DNA of 64,000 bases from Marinobacter denitrificans (lineage in GTDB: Bacteria > Pseudomonadota > Gammaproteobacteria > Pseudomonadales > Oleiphilaceae): the NCBI RefSeq assembly GCF_008795955.1, contig NZ_VMHN01000001.1, forward strand, positions 1,426,001 through 1,490,000, read 5' to 3'. Positions 19,537 through 28,450 of the stretch are shown here, piece after piece. The stretch's first letter is position 1. Every line of letters begins with the position of its first letter. Below the pieces are notes generated by a model. That model was not told the origin of the DNA and ran no database searches. It was given only the letters and a program-made list of their open reading frames with translations. Position numbers and translations under genes: made by a program.

Positions 19537-20588
19537 TGACCGGCCAGCCAGGACGGCCAGCGGTCGGTATCGTCTCGGATATCGTGCTGCAGCGACACCG
19601 GCTGCAGGAAGCCACGTCCAGGTTCGGCCTGGACGTTTGCTTTTCCGGAGACCCGGCCCGCCTCCAGAATTACCCGGATTTCCCCGATGCCAACCTTTGG
19701 TTGGTTACCCTGGAAGACGAAGCAGATCACCCGGTCCTGTTTGATCACCTGCTGGAAAACACCGAAGCGCCAGTCCTGTTTGGTCTGGACCCGGCCCCGA
19801 AGCCCGGCAGTACCGACTATTTTCGCTGGGAACGGCGGTTGCTGGACAAGCTGGAGCAGTCCCTCGGACATATCGAGCAACTGGATTCCGCCGCCGCTAT
19901 TGAGGAACTGGCCAACGAAAAGCCGCAAGCGGCCACCTCCCCCACGCTCCCCCGATGGATTCCACCTGCCTCAGCAGACCTGCCTGCCGAAGAGATCTGG
20001 ATTCTGGGCGCGTCACTCGGGGGCCCGGCAGCGGTTAAAACCTTTCTCGACAACCTTCCGCCCGGCTTACCGGTGGGTTTTGTCTACGCCCAGCATATCG
20101 ATAACAACTTTACCGAGGTGCTCACCCGTGTGCTGGGGCGGCACGCTCACTACCAGCTGAAACCTGCCGAAAACGGCTACCGCATCCATAACGGTGACGT
20201 TATCCTGATGCCGGTTGAGCACGAATGGACCCTGGATGACAGCGGCGCACTCATGCAGCGGGACACGCCCTGGCCAGGGCCTTACGGCCCGTCCATTGAC
20301 CAGGTGCTGCTGAATATCGGGGACCATTACGGTGCCCGTTGCCACGCCATCGTGTTTTCCGGCATGGGCAATGACGGCGCCATTGCTGCGCCCTTGCTGA
20401 AGGCTTATGGTAGCCGCATCTGGGTGCAGGAAAGCGGCAGTTGTGGCAACAGCTCGATGCCCGATTCTGTGGCAGCCACCGGCTGTTCCGTGTTCTGCGG
20501 CACGCCGGAACAGCTGGCCCGAGAACTCGTCAAAACGATTGAAGAATCCTGCCTGCTCAAGGGCCGGCAAAAACGGGATTCCGCCTGA
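19536..20588 (+). CDS. chpB: CheB-type methylesterase ChpB
   Basis: 350 residues. The C-terminal esterase domain has the catalytic triad S160 (GASLGGPAA), H187 (YAQHID) and D280 (SGMGNDGA), and should remove methyl groups from PilJ. The N-terminal 130 residues occupy the place of a receiver but lack a recognisable acidic pocket and a DxxMP phosphosite, so classical phosphorylation control looks lost. The start overlaps the chpA stop by one base (TGATG), implying translational coupling. Confidence 0.93.
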   Translation: MTGQPGRPAVGIVSDIVLQRHRLQEATSRFGLDVCFSGDPARLQNYPDFPDANLWLVTLEDEADHPVLFDHLLENTEAPVLFGLDPAPKPGSTDYFRWERRLLDKLEQSLGHIEQLDSAAAIEELANEKPQAATSPTLPRWIPPASADLPAEEIWILGASLGGPAAVKTFLDNLPPGLPVGFVYAQHIDNNFTEVLTRVLGRHAHYQLKPAENGYRIHNGDVILMPVEHEWTLDDSGALMQRDTPWPGPYGPSIDQVLLNIGDHYGARCHAIVFSGMGNDGAIAAPLLKAYGSRIWVQESGSCGNSSMPDSVAATGCSVFCGTPEQLARELVKTIEESCLLKGRQKRDSA

Positions 20589-20599
20589 GGAAATGAGTA

Positions 20600-21061
20600 A
20601 TGAACGACAACAGCCAAACCCTGCCCTGCGTAATGATTCCCATGAGCGGAAAACAACTGCTGTTACCGAACGTTTCGATAGCGGAAGTCGTGGATTTTGC
20701 CAGTTCGGACCCGGCCCCCAACACTCCCGAATGGCTGGTCGGTGAACTGGACTGGCGCGGCCTGAATCTGCCGGTTATTTCCTATGATGCCGCCAATGGG
20801 GGCAAGCTCACGGTTCCCGGCGGCAACCGGGGCCGCATTGTGGTACTGAACACCATAGGTGACCACCACAATTCGGTGCCCTTTATGGCGCTGGTCACCC
20901 AGGGTATCCCCAGCCAGACCCGCCTGACCGAAGAGCAGGTCAAAAAAATTGATGGTGAAACCGGCCCTGCCGACCTGATGGTGGTGGAGGTCGAAGGCGA
21001 AACCGCCATTATTCCGGACCTTGGCTACCTTGAGTCCCTCGCGCTGGAAGCCTCTCGCTAG
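20600..21061 (+). CDS. chpC: CheW-like protein ChpC
   Basis: 153 residues with a single CheW-like domain: MIPMSGKQLLLPNVSIAEVV at the N-terminus and ELDWRGLNLPVISYD in the middle. The position after chpB matches ChpC of Pseudomonas, a second coupling protein linking additional receptors to ChpA. RBS GAGGAAATG lies nine bases before the ATG. Last gene of the chemosensory operon; no chpD/chpE follows. Confidence 0.92.
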   Translation: MNDNSQTLPCVMIPMSGKQLLLPNVSIAEVVDFASSDPAPNTPEWLVGELDWRGLNLPVISYDAANGGKLTVPGGNRGRIVVLNTIGDHHNSVPFMALVTQGIPSQTRLTEEQVKKIDGETGPADLMVVEVEGETAIIPDLGYLESLALEASR

Positions 21062-21069
21062 GCAAACCA

Positions 21070-21107
21070 CCACGTCGACAGTCAACGCAGACGTGGCACT
21101 GTTTTTT
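21070..21107 (+). terminator. Terminator of the pil-chp operon
   Basis: Inverted repeat CCACGTC / GACGTGG (21070-21076, 21090-21096) with a 13-nt loop, followed five bases later by six Ts (21102-21107). It lies nine bases after the chpC stop and separates chp from the zur promoter. Confidence 0.55.
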
Positions 21108-21110
21108 GCT

Positions 21111-21130
21111 AATGTTATAATGTTGCAAAT
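21111..21130 (+). promoter_or_regulatory. Candidate Zur-binding site upstream of zur-znuCB
   Basis: AATGTTATAATGTTGCAAAT matches much of the gammaproteobacterial Zur palindrome (AATGTTATAATATAACATT pattern), with the left half better conserved. It lies 18 bases before the zur ATG, where repression would block the whole operon. The match is by eye. Confidence 0.55.
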
Positions 21131-21147
21131 TCCGCAGGACAGTGCCC

Positions 21148-21639
21148 ATGTCATCCAGCGCTCTTCCCTATCGCCCCCACAATCACCAGGCCTGTGTTGC
21201 TCAGGCACTGGCGGATGCCAGAACCATCTGCCAGCAGCATAATGCCCGCCTGACACCAACCCGCGAGCGGGTATTGGAGCTGATCTGGCAGTCCCACAAG
21301 CCTCTGGGTGCCTATGACGTTCTCGCTGTGCTGGCAGAAGATGGCCACAATGCCGCGCCCCCCACTGTTTACCGGGCCCTCGACTTCTTGCAGCAATACG
21401 GGCTGGTGCATCGTATAGCCTCGCTCAATGCGTTCACAGGCTGTACCCATGCCGGCAAGAGCCACAATGGCATGTTCCTGATCTGCCGCTCCTGCGGGAA
21501 CGTTCTGGAACTGACAGCTCCCGCGGTGTCCAGTGCTCTCCATAGGGCAGCGGCGGAAGAGTCCTTCCGCCCGGAGGATGTGACCATTGAGGTGTCTGGC
21601 TACTGCCCACGCTGTGCTTCGGATGACGCCCATGGCTGA
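21148..21639 (+). CDS. zur: Zinc uptake regulator, Fur family
   Basis: 163 residues. The winged-helix region (LTPTRERVLELIWQSHKPLGAYD, TVYRALDFLQQYGLVHRI) is followed by a dimerisation domain with two CxxC pairs (CRSC near 119 and CPRC near 155) that bind structural zinc. With zinc loaded, Zur represses uptake genes. The ATG at 21148 is preferred over a GTG two codons earlier. It overlaps znuC by 8 bases, and the upstream Zur box suggests autoregulation. Confidence 0.94.
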   Translation: MSSSALPYRPHNHQACVAQALADARTICQQHNARLTPTRERVLELIWQSHKPLGAYDVLAVLAEDGHNAAPPTVYRALDFLQQYGLVHRIASLNAFTGCTHAGKSHNGMFLICRSCGNVLELTAPAVSSALHRAAAEESFRPEDVTIEVSGYCPRCASDDAHG

Positions 21640-22426
21640 GGCGCTGGTAGAGCTCCGACGGGTGACCGTCAACTTTGACGGCCGCCCCGTGGTGGACCAC
21701 GTGGACCTGCGCGTCCAACGGGGAGATATCATCACCATTATCGGCCCTAACGGGGCCGGCAAGACCACACTGATCAAGGCCATCCTGGGTATTCAGCCAA
21801 TCTCCGATGGTGCCCTGACCATGGCTCCGGGACTTACCATCGGTTACGTGCCCCAGCACCTGACCCTGGAGACGACGTTACCGCTCAGTGTAAAACGTTT
21901 CATGCTGCTCAGTGGTCGCTCCCTCCAGGAATGCCGGGAAGCACTGGACACGACGGGCGTGGCTCACCTGCTTGATGCCTCGGTACACCACCTGTCCGGA
22001 GGCGAGAAACAGCGGCTCCTACTGGCCCGGGCACTGGCCCGCAGGCCGGACCTGCTGGTGCTTGACGAACCTGCCCAGGGCGTGGATATAAACGGCCAGG
22101 CCGCCCTTTATGACCTGATCAGAAGCCTGAGGGATGAGCTGCACTGCGGCGTGATCATGATATCCCACGATTTGCACCTGGTCATGGCGGCCACTGACAA
22201 GGTTATCTGCCTCAATCAGCACGTGTGCTGCAGCGGGTACCCTGCAGATATCTCCCACGACCCGGCCTTCATCGAAACCTTCGGGCGCCCGGTTGCGGAA
22301 AGCCTGGCGGTATACCATCACCGCCACAACCACAGCCACGATCTCCATGGCGATGTAGTGTCCGGTGAGGAAGGTGCCCACAGCGAGGATGACGATCACA
22401 GAGGGTGCTCCCATGTCCATCATTGA
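21632..22426 (+). CDS. znuC: Zinc ABC transporter ATP-binding protein ZnuC
   Basis: 264 residues. Walker A GPNGAGKTT at 38-46, signature LSGGEKQR, Walker B LLVLDEPAQGVD and the switch ISHDLH. The last 40 residues form a histidine/acid-rich tail (YHHRHNHSHDLH, then further His near the end), probably a zinc-binding extension, seen in some proteobacterial ZnuC proteins. It overlaps zur upstream and znuB downstream, so the three are coupled. An ATG three codons earlier (21623) is also possible. Confidence 0.96.
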   Translation: MAEALVELRRVTVNFDGRPVVDHVDLRVQRGDIITIIGPNGAGKTTLIKAILGIQPISDGALTMAPGLTIGYVPQHLTLETTLPLSVKRFMLLSGRSLQECREALDTTGVAHLLDASVHHLSGGEKQRLLLARALARRPDLLVLDEPAQGVDINGQAALYDLIRSLRDELHCGVIMISHDLHLVMAATDKVICLNQHVCCSGYPADISHDPAFIETFGRPVAESLAVYHHRHNHSHDLHGDVVSGEEGAHSEDDDHRGCSHVHH

Positions 22427-23225
22427 CGCCATCCTCGGGGACTTTTTCTGGCGGGCACTGATTGGTGGCCTTGGCGTAGCCCTTGTGGCAGGGCCTTTGG
22501 GCTGTTTCGTGGTGTGGCGGCGCATGGCCTATTTCGGCGATACCCTGGCCCACTCGGCGCTGCTGGGCATTGCCCTGAGTTTCCTGATCAGTGTTCCCAT
22601 CAACCTGGGGGTGATCATCACCTGCGTGGTGCTGGCCGTGGCCCTGGTCCTGTTTTCTCGCAGCAAGACACTGGCCACTGACACCCTGCTGGGGATACTG
22701 GCTCACAGTGCGCTGGCCATTGGCCTGGTGACACTCAGTTTCATGCCTGACATCCGGATTGACCTGACGGGCCTGCTTTTCGGTGACCTGCTCGCGATGA
22801 GCCGCCATGACCTGATCTGGATCTATGGCGGGGCCGCGGTGATTCTGGGGTTGCTGACCATGCTGTGGCGAGGCCTGTTGATGAGCACCATCCATGAGGA
22901 GTTGGCGCGAGTGGAAGGCGTGCCGGTCGAGCGCCTGCGGCTGGCGTTGATGTTGATGTTTTCAATCGTGATTGCCGTGGCCATGAAGATCGTCGGGGTA
23001 CTGTTGATCACCGCCCTGCTGATTATCCCTGCGGCTACTGCCCGCCGCCTGGCGCACAATCCGGAGCACATGGTGGGGCTGGCCATCGTATTCGGTTTCG
23101 TTGCCGTCAGCGGGGGGCTAACACTGTCCTGGCATCTGGATACCCCCGCCGGCCCCTCTGTGGTGGTCACTGCCTTTTCTGTTTTTCTGTTGGTGTATGG
23201 CTCGGCACGCCAGAGTCAGTCCTGA
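22413..23225 (+). CDS. znuB: Zinc ABC transporter permease ZnuB
   Basis: 270 residues with about eight hydrophobic segments and the ABC-3 family blocks AGPLGCFVVWRRMAYFGDTL near the N-terminus and MKIVGVLLITALLIIPAATA near residue 200. It forms the zinc channel with ZnuC. Start ATG at 22413 follows GAGG and overlaps znuC by 14 bases. The periplasmic binding protein gene znuA is not in this window. Confidence 0.96.
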   Translation: MSIIDAILGDFFWRALIGGLGVALVAGPLGCFVVWRRMAYFGDTLAHSALLGIALSFLISVPINLGVIITCVVLAVALVLFSRSKTLATDTLLGILAHSALAIGLVTLSFMPDIRIDLTGLLFGDLLAMSRHDLIWIYGGAAVILGLLTMLWRGLLMSTIHEELARVEGVPVERLRLALMLMFSIVIAVAMKIVGVLLITALLIIPAATARRLAHNPEHMVGLAIVFGFVAVSGGLTLSWHLDTPAGPSVVVTAFSVFLLVYGSARQSQS

Positions 23226-23337
23226 CACGGGGTAATGCAGGTAGAGTTTGCCTGCGCTGTGGCCGGGACCTGAAGTGTGGACTAAAGTAGAGGGCAGGCA
23301 GTCACCCCGAAATCTCGCCACCGGTTACGGACAGACT

Positions 23338-24375
23338 ATGGAAAGCCCCGAACTGACAAGGAAAGGACATTTTCCGGCGCTGCCTCACCTGTGGGCACCG
23401 CTGTTGATACTTGCCGCTGGCCTGATGGTTACCGGCGTCACGGCACTGGCGCTGGAAAACCAGGCCCGCAGTCTGGCCGAAGAAGTCTACCACCGGCACC
23501 ACAACACGCTTGTGGCGCAGCTGAGCGGCTACGCCGAGCTTCCGCCCACAATCACTGACGAACCTGTGCCGGAGGAGCCCGTGAATGACTCGGCGTCTGT
23601 CGGGTTCTGGCTGTCAGGCGTGTTCAAAAATTCCGTACCGGGGATGCTCAACCTTCGCATTGATACCCTTGAACGACACACCAAAACCCCGCTGTTTCAG
23701 ACCATTCACACGGCAAATCCGGACCCTTCGCGGTCGTTGCGCACAGAAATTTCCATCGGCGAACACCGGTGGCTGCTGACCACGCTGCCCGACGCTCGGT
23801 TTCTGGAACGCCCTGCCCAACAGTCCTTCCGGTTCGTCTGGCTGGCAGGGCTGGCGATGACCCTTTTGGCCACGGTGATTGTGGTACTGCTGTGCCTGCG
23901 TTTACGCCGCTGGCAAACTCACTTTCGCACGGCGGAAAGGGAGCGCGAGGACTACCGCCAGCAACTTAACAACATACAGGTTGAAAAGGCGATTCTGCGG
24001 CAGGCATTGAATGACAGCGAACAGCGCAGCCGCGATCTGGTGGCGCTCTCGGGAGCCACGATCTGTGAGCTCGATGAAGCAGCCACCACTGGATACATTT
24101 CCCCCCAGGTGGCTGATCTGTTGCAAAAAGCTCCGGCTGACCTGTCTGGCCTGCCCTTCGAAGAACTGGTGGTGCCGGATTATCTGGACAATTTCCACCG
24201 GACCCTCCAGGCCGCGAGACAGGAGCAGCAAATCCAGCGCATTGACCTGAAACTGCTGGACGCCAATGGCCAGCGGGTACCAGTGACCGTTCGGGTTCTG
24301 GCATTGCGGGATACGTTACACGGGTTCAGCGGGTACCGCCTGAGCCTGCAGCCCGGTACTCAGATGACGCAGTAG
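23338..24375 (+). CDS. Membrane PAS-domain protein with no output domain
   Basis: 345 residues. Two membrane segments (about 17-38 and 160-183) flank a ~120-residue periplasmic sensor-like region. A cytoplasmic coiled coil (about 190-230) then leads into a PAS-like fold (LSGATICELDEAATTGYISP, later VVPDYLDNFHRTL). The protein ends after the PAS domain, without kinase, GGDEF or methyl-acceptor output, so a partner is likely. The ATG at 23338 opens just before the hydrophobic region; upstream in-frame codons are less likely. It is 112 bases downstream of znuB and convergent with the patatin gene. Function not assignable. Confidence 0.7.
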   Translation: MESPELTRKGHFPALPHLWAPLLILAAGLMVTGVTALALENQARSLAEEVYHRHHNTLVAQLSGYAELPPTITDEPVPEEPVNDSASVGFWLSGVFKNSVPGMLNLRIDTLERHTKTPLFQTIHTANPDPSRSLRTEISIGEHRWLLTTLPDARFLERPAQQSFRFVWLAGLAMTLLATVIVVLLCLRLRRWQTHFRTAEREREDYRQQLNNIQVEKAILRQALNDSEQRSRDLVALSGATICELDEAATTGYISPQVADLLQKAPADLSGLPFEELVVPDYLDNFHRTLQAARQEQQIQRIDLKLLDANGQRVPVTVRVLALRDTLHGFSGYRLSLQPGTQMTQ

Positions 24376-24395
24376 CGCATTGCCTGAGTACCGGG
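24352..24395. terminator. Bidirectional hairpin between convergent genes
   Basis: A perfect 12-bp inverted repeat (CCCGGTACTCAG / CTGAGTACCGGG) with a 20-nt centre that can itself fold (ATGaCGC / GCGCAT) spans the 3' end of the PAS gene and the 23-base gap before the patatin stop. A short TTGTC follows. Position and symmetry suggest termination in both directions. Confidence 0.5.
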
Positions 24396-24398
24396 TTG

Positions 24399-25493
24399 TC
24401 AGCGTTTTCCGTCCAGAGGTCGCAAAACGTCTTTCAACCGGCTGGATTCCACCAGCTCCATGAATTCATCCCCCAGCCGGTCACTCTCCGCAATGGCCTT
24501 GCGCCAGGCACGCTCGCGGCCGGCGTCATCGCCCAGGTAGCGCTCGAAATCCTTGCGGTCCGGCAGTTTTTTATCCGGCAGCGACTCCAGGTATTCCGGT
24601 GACGGCGACACCAGCAGAACATCCTGCAACCGGGTAGCGTCGCCGCGACGCCAAGGCAGGGTTTTGTCGAACCAGCCCGGAACCACCTTATCGGTGAAAT
24701 GGGGATAGAGGATCACCCCAGGCTGTTCGTAGGGCAGATCCAGGTGATAGTCCAGCAGGCCGCCATCACGGTAAAGGCCATCTGGAGCACCGGGAATGTT
24801 GCGCACGCCGGACATCACCATGGGAATGGACGCAGAAGCCAGCAGGGCCGCCATCAGATTGTCTCGGCTCAGAGCGACTTCGTGGCTGGGGAAGTCCACC
24901 AGTTTGGCCAGGGGCGCTTTTACCCGGGCGTCGTGGATGATGCCTCGCTCCATAAAGCGGCCCAGATGGCGACGGCTGACCATATTGGCGCTGATGGCGT
25001 TCATCAGGCCCAGGCTGAGGCGGCCCCTGGTATCGTGTTCCAGCATGCCGCGGCTGCGCACTACAACGATGTTCAGGCGGTACCAGGGGTGGTTGAGAAT
25101 GTGGTCCTCACAGCCGGAGAGCAGTTCCTCCAGAAACAGCACGCTCTTGCGGCTGACTTCCGCCATGCTGACACCCTTGGCGAAGCGTTGGGAAGTGTAC
25201 AGGTCCGCCAGCCGGGCCAGTTGGGCCTTGGGGTCATCCGTTGACGTCACGGCTGCGAACCGCCAGCTGCCGATGGAAGAACCGATGAGTGCGCGCACCT
25301 GAGGTACAGCAGGCAGGAAGTCACCGAAAATCGCCTTGTCGAGGCCGGAAATCCCCAGCGCTTTGGGGCCACCGGCGGCTCCGGGCACAACATGCACATC
25401 CGCTGCAGAAAACGGCTTTTCCTGCAACCGCTCGAAGGCACGACGGCCGGCACGGACGGTCAGCGCGGATGGACGAGTGTGGACGGCGGTCAT
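24399..25493 (-). CDS. Patatin-like phospholipase family protein
   Basis: 364 residues from the ATG at 25493, which has AAGGAG eight bases upstream; the open frame upstream is not used. The patatin oxyanion stretch VPGAAGGPKAL (36-46) is followed by the nucleophile elbow GSSIG with Ser73 (71-75), and a DGG dyad appears in LYRDGGLLDYH. These give the Ser-Asp catalytic dyad of patatin lipid acyl hydrolases. There is no signal peptide, so it acts in the cytoplasm or at the inner membrane. Substrate unknown. Divergent from the GGDEF gene. Confidence 0.85.
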   Translation of the reverse strand: MTAVHTRPSALTVRAGRRAFERLQEKPFSAADVHVVPGAAGGPKALGISGLDKAIFGDFLPAVPQVRALIGSSIGSWRFAAVTSTDDPKAQLARLADLYTSQRFAKGVSMAEVSRKSVLFLEELLSGCEDHILNHPWYRLNIVVVRSRGMLEHDTRGRLSLGLMNAISANMVSRRHLGRFMERGIIHDARVKAPLAKLVDFPSHEVALSRDNLMAALLASASIPMVMSGVRNIPGAPDGLYRDGGLLDYHLDLPYEQPGVILYPHFTDKVVPGWFDKTLPWRRGDATRLQDVLLVSPSPEYLESLPDKKLPDRKDFERYLGDDAGRERAWRKAIAESDRLGDEFMELVESSRLKDVLRPLDGKR

Positions 25494-25668
25494 AATGGCT
25501 CCTTGCTCAGAGCCCGCAAGTTTATCGAACTGCAGGCCGGGCAGCCATAGCAGTGGCGGCATTCGTACCGGGCCTGAAAACCCGCTATCTTCCCGGAGGG
25601 GAAGTGCTAGACTTCGGAAAAGCCTGATTCGGGAAGCCCAGCCACACCATAAACAGCCGGAGTATGCT

Positions 25669-26733
25669 GTGAATCCATTCGCCGCCACCCACAACATGGC
25701 CTCAAGTCCCACCCTTGCGGTACTTGGTTTCAAACGACAGATTGTTTATCACCTGCACTTCTGGGCGTTCGTTGCCGTTACTCCCCTGGTCATGGTGCAG
25801 TGGCGGCAGGGTAACGGTCTGTTGGCGTTACTGCTCATTCTGTTCGGCCTGAATGCAGTCGCGGTCATCGCGTTGCTGCGATTCCGCAGCATCTATTTCC
25901 TGCAAGGACGGCTGTTCCCCTTGCTGGCGGTCGTCTGCGCGGTTTATTCCACCATGATAAATGGCCATGCCGGACTTTACTGGGCCTACCCCGCCGCCGC
26001 GGCACTGTTTTTCCTGCTTCCTCTGAGGGAAGCTACCGCCAGTAATATAGTGTTTGTGACCAGCATGTCGGTGGTATCGTTTATCTCGTTTCCGGAGGCG
26101 GATTTCTGGCGCATCACTTTTTCACTGGGGCTTACCTGCCTGTTTGTCATGACCTTTGCCTGGCTGGTAGGCCGGCTGCAGGCGGAGCTGACCCGCCTGG
26201 CAACCACCGATCCACTGACAGGCTGTCTTAACCGATCACAATTGGCTGATATCCTCAATGGCCAGATCCAGATGCGTGAGCGCTATGAGCGGGTTTGCAG
26301 CCTTATATTGCTGGACATGGACTATTTCAAGATCATTAACGACCGGTGGGGGCATCTGGCCGGCGACAGGGTTCTGCAGGAACTGTCATCAAGGCTACGC
26401 AAGCGTCTGAGGGAAAATGATCGTCTGTTCCGCATTGGCGGTGAGGAGTTCATGCTGGTATTGCCGGAAACACGCCAGAAAGATGCCGACAAGGTTGCCC
26501 GGGAGCTGCTTACAAGCATCAGCGCCCGCCCCTTCGCAGAAGATATCCAGATTACCGCCAGCGCCAGTGTGGCGGAAGTTGATAAGGGCGACACCTGGTC
26601 GGTATGGCTGAACAGAGCCGACCAGGCGCTCTATGAAGCCAAGGCCAGGGGCCGGAACCAGGTGGCCAACGCTGTCAGACGTCAGGAAACCACTCCGCCC
26701 GAAGACACCGACCCTCTGCTAGCCGGCGCCTAG
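25669..26733 (+). CDS. Membrane diguanylate cyclase (GGDEF)
   Basis: 354 residues. About six hydrophobic segments (residues 20-165) form an integral membrane sensor, followed by a GGDEF domain with active GGEEF at 257-261 and an intact inhibitory site REND at 248-251. It should make cyclic-di-GMP with product feedback. The start is GTG at 25669 with GGAG seven bases upstream; an ATG at 25696 lacks a site. It converges with the alpha/beta hydrolase gene, 12 bases apart. Confidence 0.88.
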   Translation: MNPFAATHNMASSPTLAVLGFKRQIVYHLHFWAFVAVTPLVMVQWRQGNGLLALLLILFGLNAVAVIALLRFRSIYFLQGRLFPLLAVVCAVYSTMINGHAGLYWAYPAAAALFFLLPLREATASNIVFVTSMSVVSFISFPEADFWRITFSLGLTCLFVMTFAWLVGRLQAELTRLATTDPLTGCLNRSQLADILNGQIQMRERYERVCSLILLDMDYFKIINDRWGHLAGDRVLQELSSRLRKRLRENDRLFRIGGEEFMLVLPETRQKDADKVARELLTSISARPFAEDIQITASASVAEVDKGDTWSVWLNRADQALYEAKARGRNQVANAVRRQETTPPEDTDPLLAGA

Positions 26734-26750
26734 TGGGCGGTCCGGCTAGC
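26718..26750. terminator. Possible bidirectional hairpin at convergent stops
   Basis: GCTAGCCGG and CCGGCTAGC form a 9-bp inverted repeat around a 15-nt loop that contains the end of the GGDEF gene, and the right arm includes the end of the hydrolase gene. No clear T-run. Confidence 0.35.
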
Positions 26751-27663
26751 CCGTTTGCCGACAAAAATCCCGCCAGGCCCGGTAGACCTCTGCAGCACTC
26801 TCGAAATGTGGGTAATGGCCGACATTGCGCAGGCTGACAACGTCCGCATGCGGTACAAGTTCGCGATACCGCCTGGCCATTGCGGCACCCGAAACCGGAT
26901 CTGCCACGCCCGAGATCAGCCTCAATGGCTGCCGCGCATTCTGCAAGGCGCCCACCCACCGGTGGCGGTGACACCGGCGCTCTTCCATAAAGTGAATCAG
27001 TTTGTGCAGGATGCCACGGCCGTTGTTGTAGGTGAGCAGATACCAGAAATCATCCATGTCCTTCCGGCCAGGTGCGTTGCCCGGGCTGAACAGGCGCCGG
27101 AAATTCCGCTCAAAGGTACCTCGGGACAGTCCACGGCTGATCAACCCTCCCAAAGGGCTGCGCAGGAGTTTCTGTATCAGCAGGGGACTGTGCACCTCCG
27201 GGAAAAGCGCTCCGTTGAGAAAGCCGACCCGGGTGATGGTAAAGGGCAGGACGCCTTCCTGGTCACGGGCCAGTAGTTCCTGGGCCACGCTGCAACCGTA
27301 ATCGTGGGCGAAAAAACTGACGGCTTTTAACCCCAGGCCGGCAATCCAGCCCTCAATCATGTCGGCCTGGTCTTCGATGTTGTAATCGTAAAGCGCGGGC
27401 TTGTCTGAAAAGCCAAAGCCCAACATGTCCAGGGTAAGCACAGTGTGATGCTGTGCCAGCATTGGCCACAGCCGGTTCCAGTCCCAGCTAGCCGTGGGAA
27501 AGCCATGGAGCAGCACCAGGGCATCGCCCTGACCGGCCATACGGCTGAAAATGGCATGCCCCCCGTAAGAGAACCATTTTCCCTCCTGTTGCCAGCCTTC
27601 CAGAGTTCCTGTCCCTGATCCGTAAGCTGTCTGGCCCCGTGGTCCGGGGATCACCTGTTCCAT
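26746..27663 (-). CDS. Alpha/beta hydrolase with Asp nucleophile (dehalogenase/epoxide hydrolase type)
   Basis: 305 residues with a canonical alpha/beta fold. The oxyanion motif HGFP is at 53-56 and the nucleophile elbow reads FFAHDYGCSVAQ, placing Asp121 where serine hydrolases have Ser. Asp elbows (HDYG/HDWG) mark haloalkane dehalogenases and epoxide hydrolases. GFSDKP and a C-terminal catalytic His (VGHYPHFE) support the fold. No signal peptide. The substrate cannot be told from sequence. Confidence 0.82.
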   Translation of the reverse strand: MEQVIPGPRGQTAYGSGTGTLEGWQQEGKWFSYGGHAIFSRMAGQGDALVLLHGFPTASWDWNRLWPMLAQHHTVLTLDMLGFGFSDKPALYDYNIEDQADMIEGWIAGLGLKAVSFFAHDYGCSVAQELLARDQEGVLPFTITRVGFLNGALFPEVHSPLLIQKLLRSPLGGLISRGLSRGTFERNFRRLFSPGNAPGRKDMDDFWYLLTYNNGRGILHKLIHFMEERRCHRHRWVGALQNARQPLRLISGVADPVSGAAMARRYRELVPHADVVSLRNVGHYPHFESAAEVYRAWRDFCRQTG

Positions 27664-27857
27664 TCCGGTTTCCTGAAACCTGCCTGAGAGTGAGACTCTA
27701 AATCAAACCAACGGGGCCCGCCATATCCGGCAGGGCATTTTGCGAACCGGGTCGGTCGGATGGTCTTTTTGCTCCAGGTGATCGTAAATCTGGAGGACAT
27801 CGACAAATTACCTTAAGCTTTCGCCTTTATAACCGACGACCAACTCCGGAAGCCTCT

Positions 27858-28424
27858 ATGACCAACAAGCTTGACGACCTGGCCAGCCATTTCCAGCACA
27901 TTATCGCTGGCCTGGGCGAAGATCCGGGCCGCGAGGGCCTTCAGAACACCCCTCTGAGGGCCGCGAAAGCCATGCAGTTTCTGACCCAGGGGTATCAACA
28001 GAGCCTCGAAAGCCTCGTTAACAATGCGGTCTTCGAGTCCGCGATGGACGAAATGGTGGTGGTCCAGGATATCGAGCTTTACAGCATGTGCGAACATCAC
28101 ATGTTGCCGTTTATCGGAAAGTGTCATATTGCCTATCTGCCTCAGGGCAAGGTGCTTGGACTGTCCAAATTTGCACGCATTGTCGACATGTATGCCCGTC
28201 GCCTTCAGATTCAGGAAAACCTGACCCGTGAAATTGCCGAGGCGGTGGAAATGGTCACCGGCGCCAAAGGCGTTGCTGTTGTTATTGAGGCGCAACACAT
28301 GTGCATGATGATGCGCGGCGTGGAAAAGCAGAACTCCCGCATGAAGACCTCGATGATGCTTGGCCAGTTCCGCAAGTCACAGGCAACGCGGACGGAATTC
28401 CTGACGCTGATCCGGGATCGCTGA
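27858..28424 (+). CDS. folE: GTP cyclohydrolase I
   Basis: 188 residues, typical of type I FolE, converting GTP to 7,8-dihydroneopterin triphosphate. Zinc ligands C78, H81 and C149 are present (CEHHMLPF and QHMCMMMRG), as is [13 protein letters not shown]. It precedes folX by 26 bases, forming a pterin pair as in Pseudomonas. The 194 bases upstream hold its promoter region but no hairpin or motif I can define. Confidence 0.97.
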   Translation: MTNKLDDLASHFQHIIAGLGEDPGREGLQNTPLRAAKAMQFLTQGYQQSLESLVNNAVFESAMDEMVVVQDIELYSMCEHHMLPFIGKCHIAYLPQGKVLGLSKFARIVDMYARRLQIQENLTREIAEAVEMVTGAKGVAVVIEAQHMCMMMRGVEKQNSRMKTSMMLGQFRKSQATRTEFLTLIRDR

Positions 28425-28450
28425 CCATTTATGAGTACCGAGGAGTCCAG

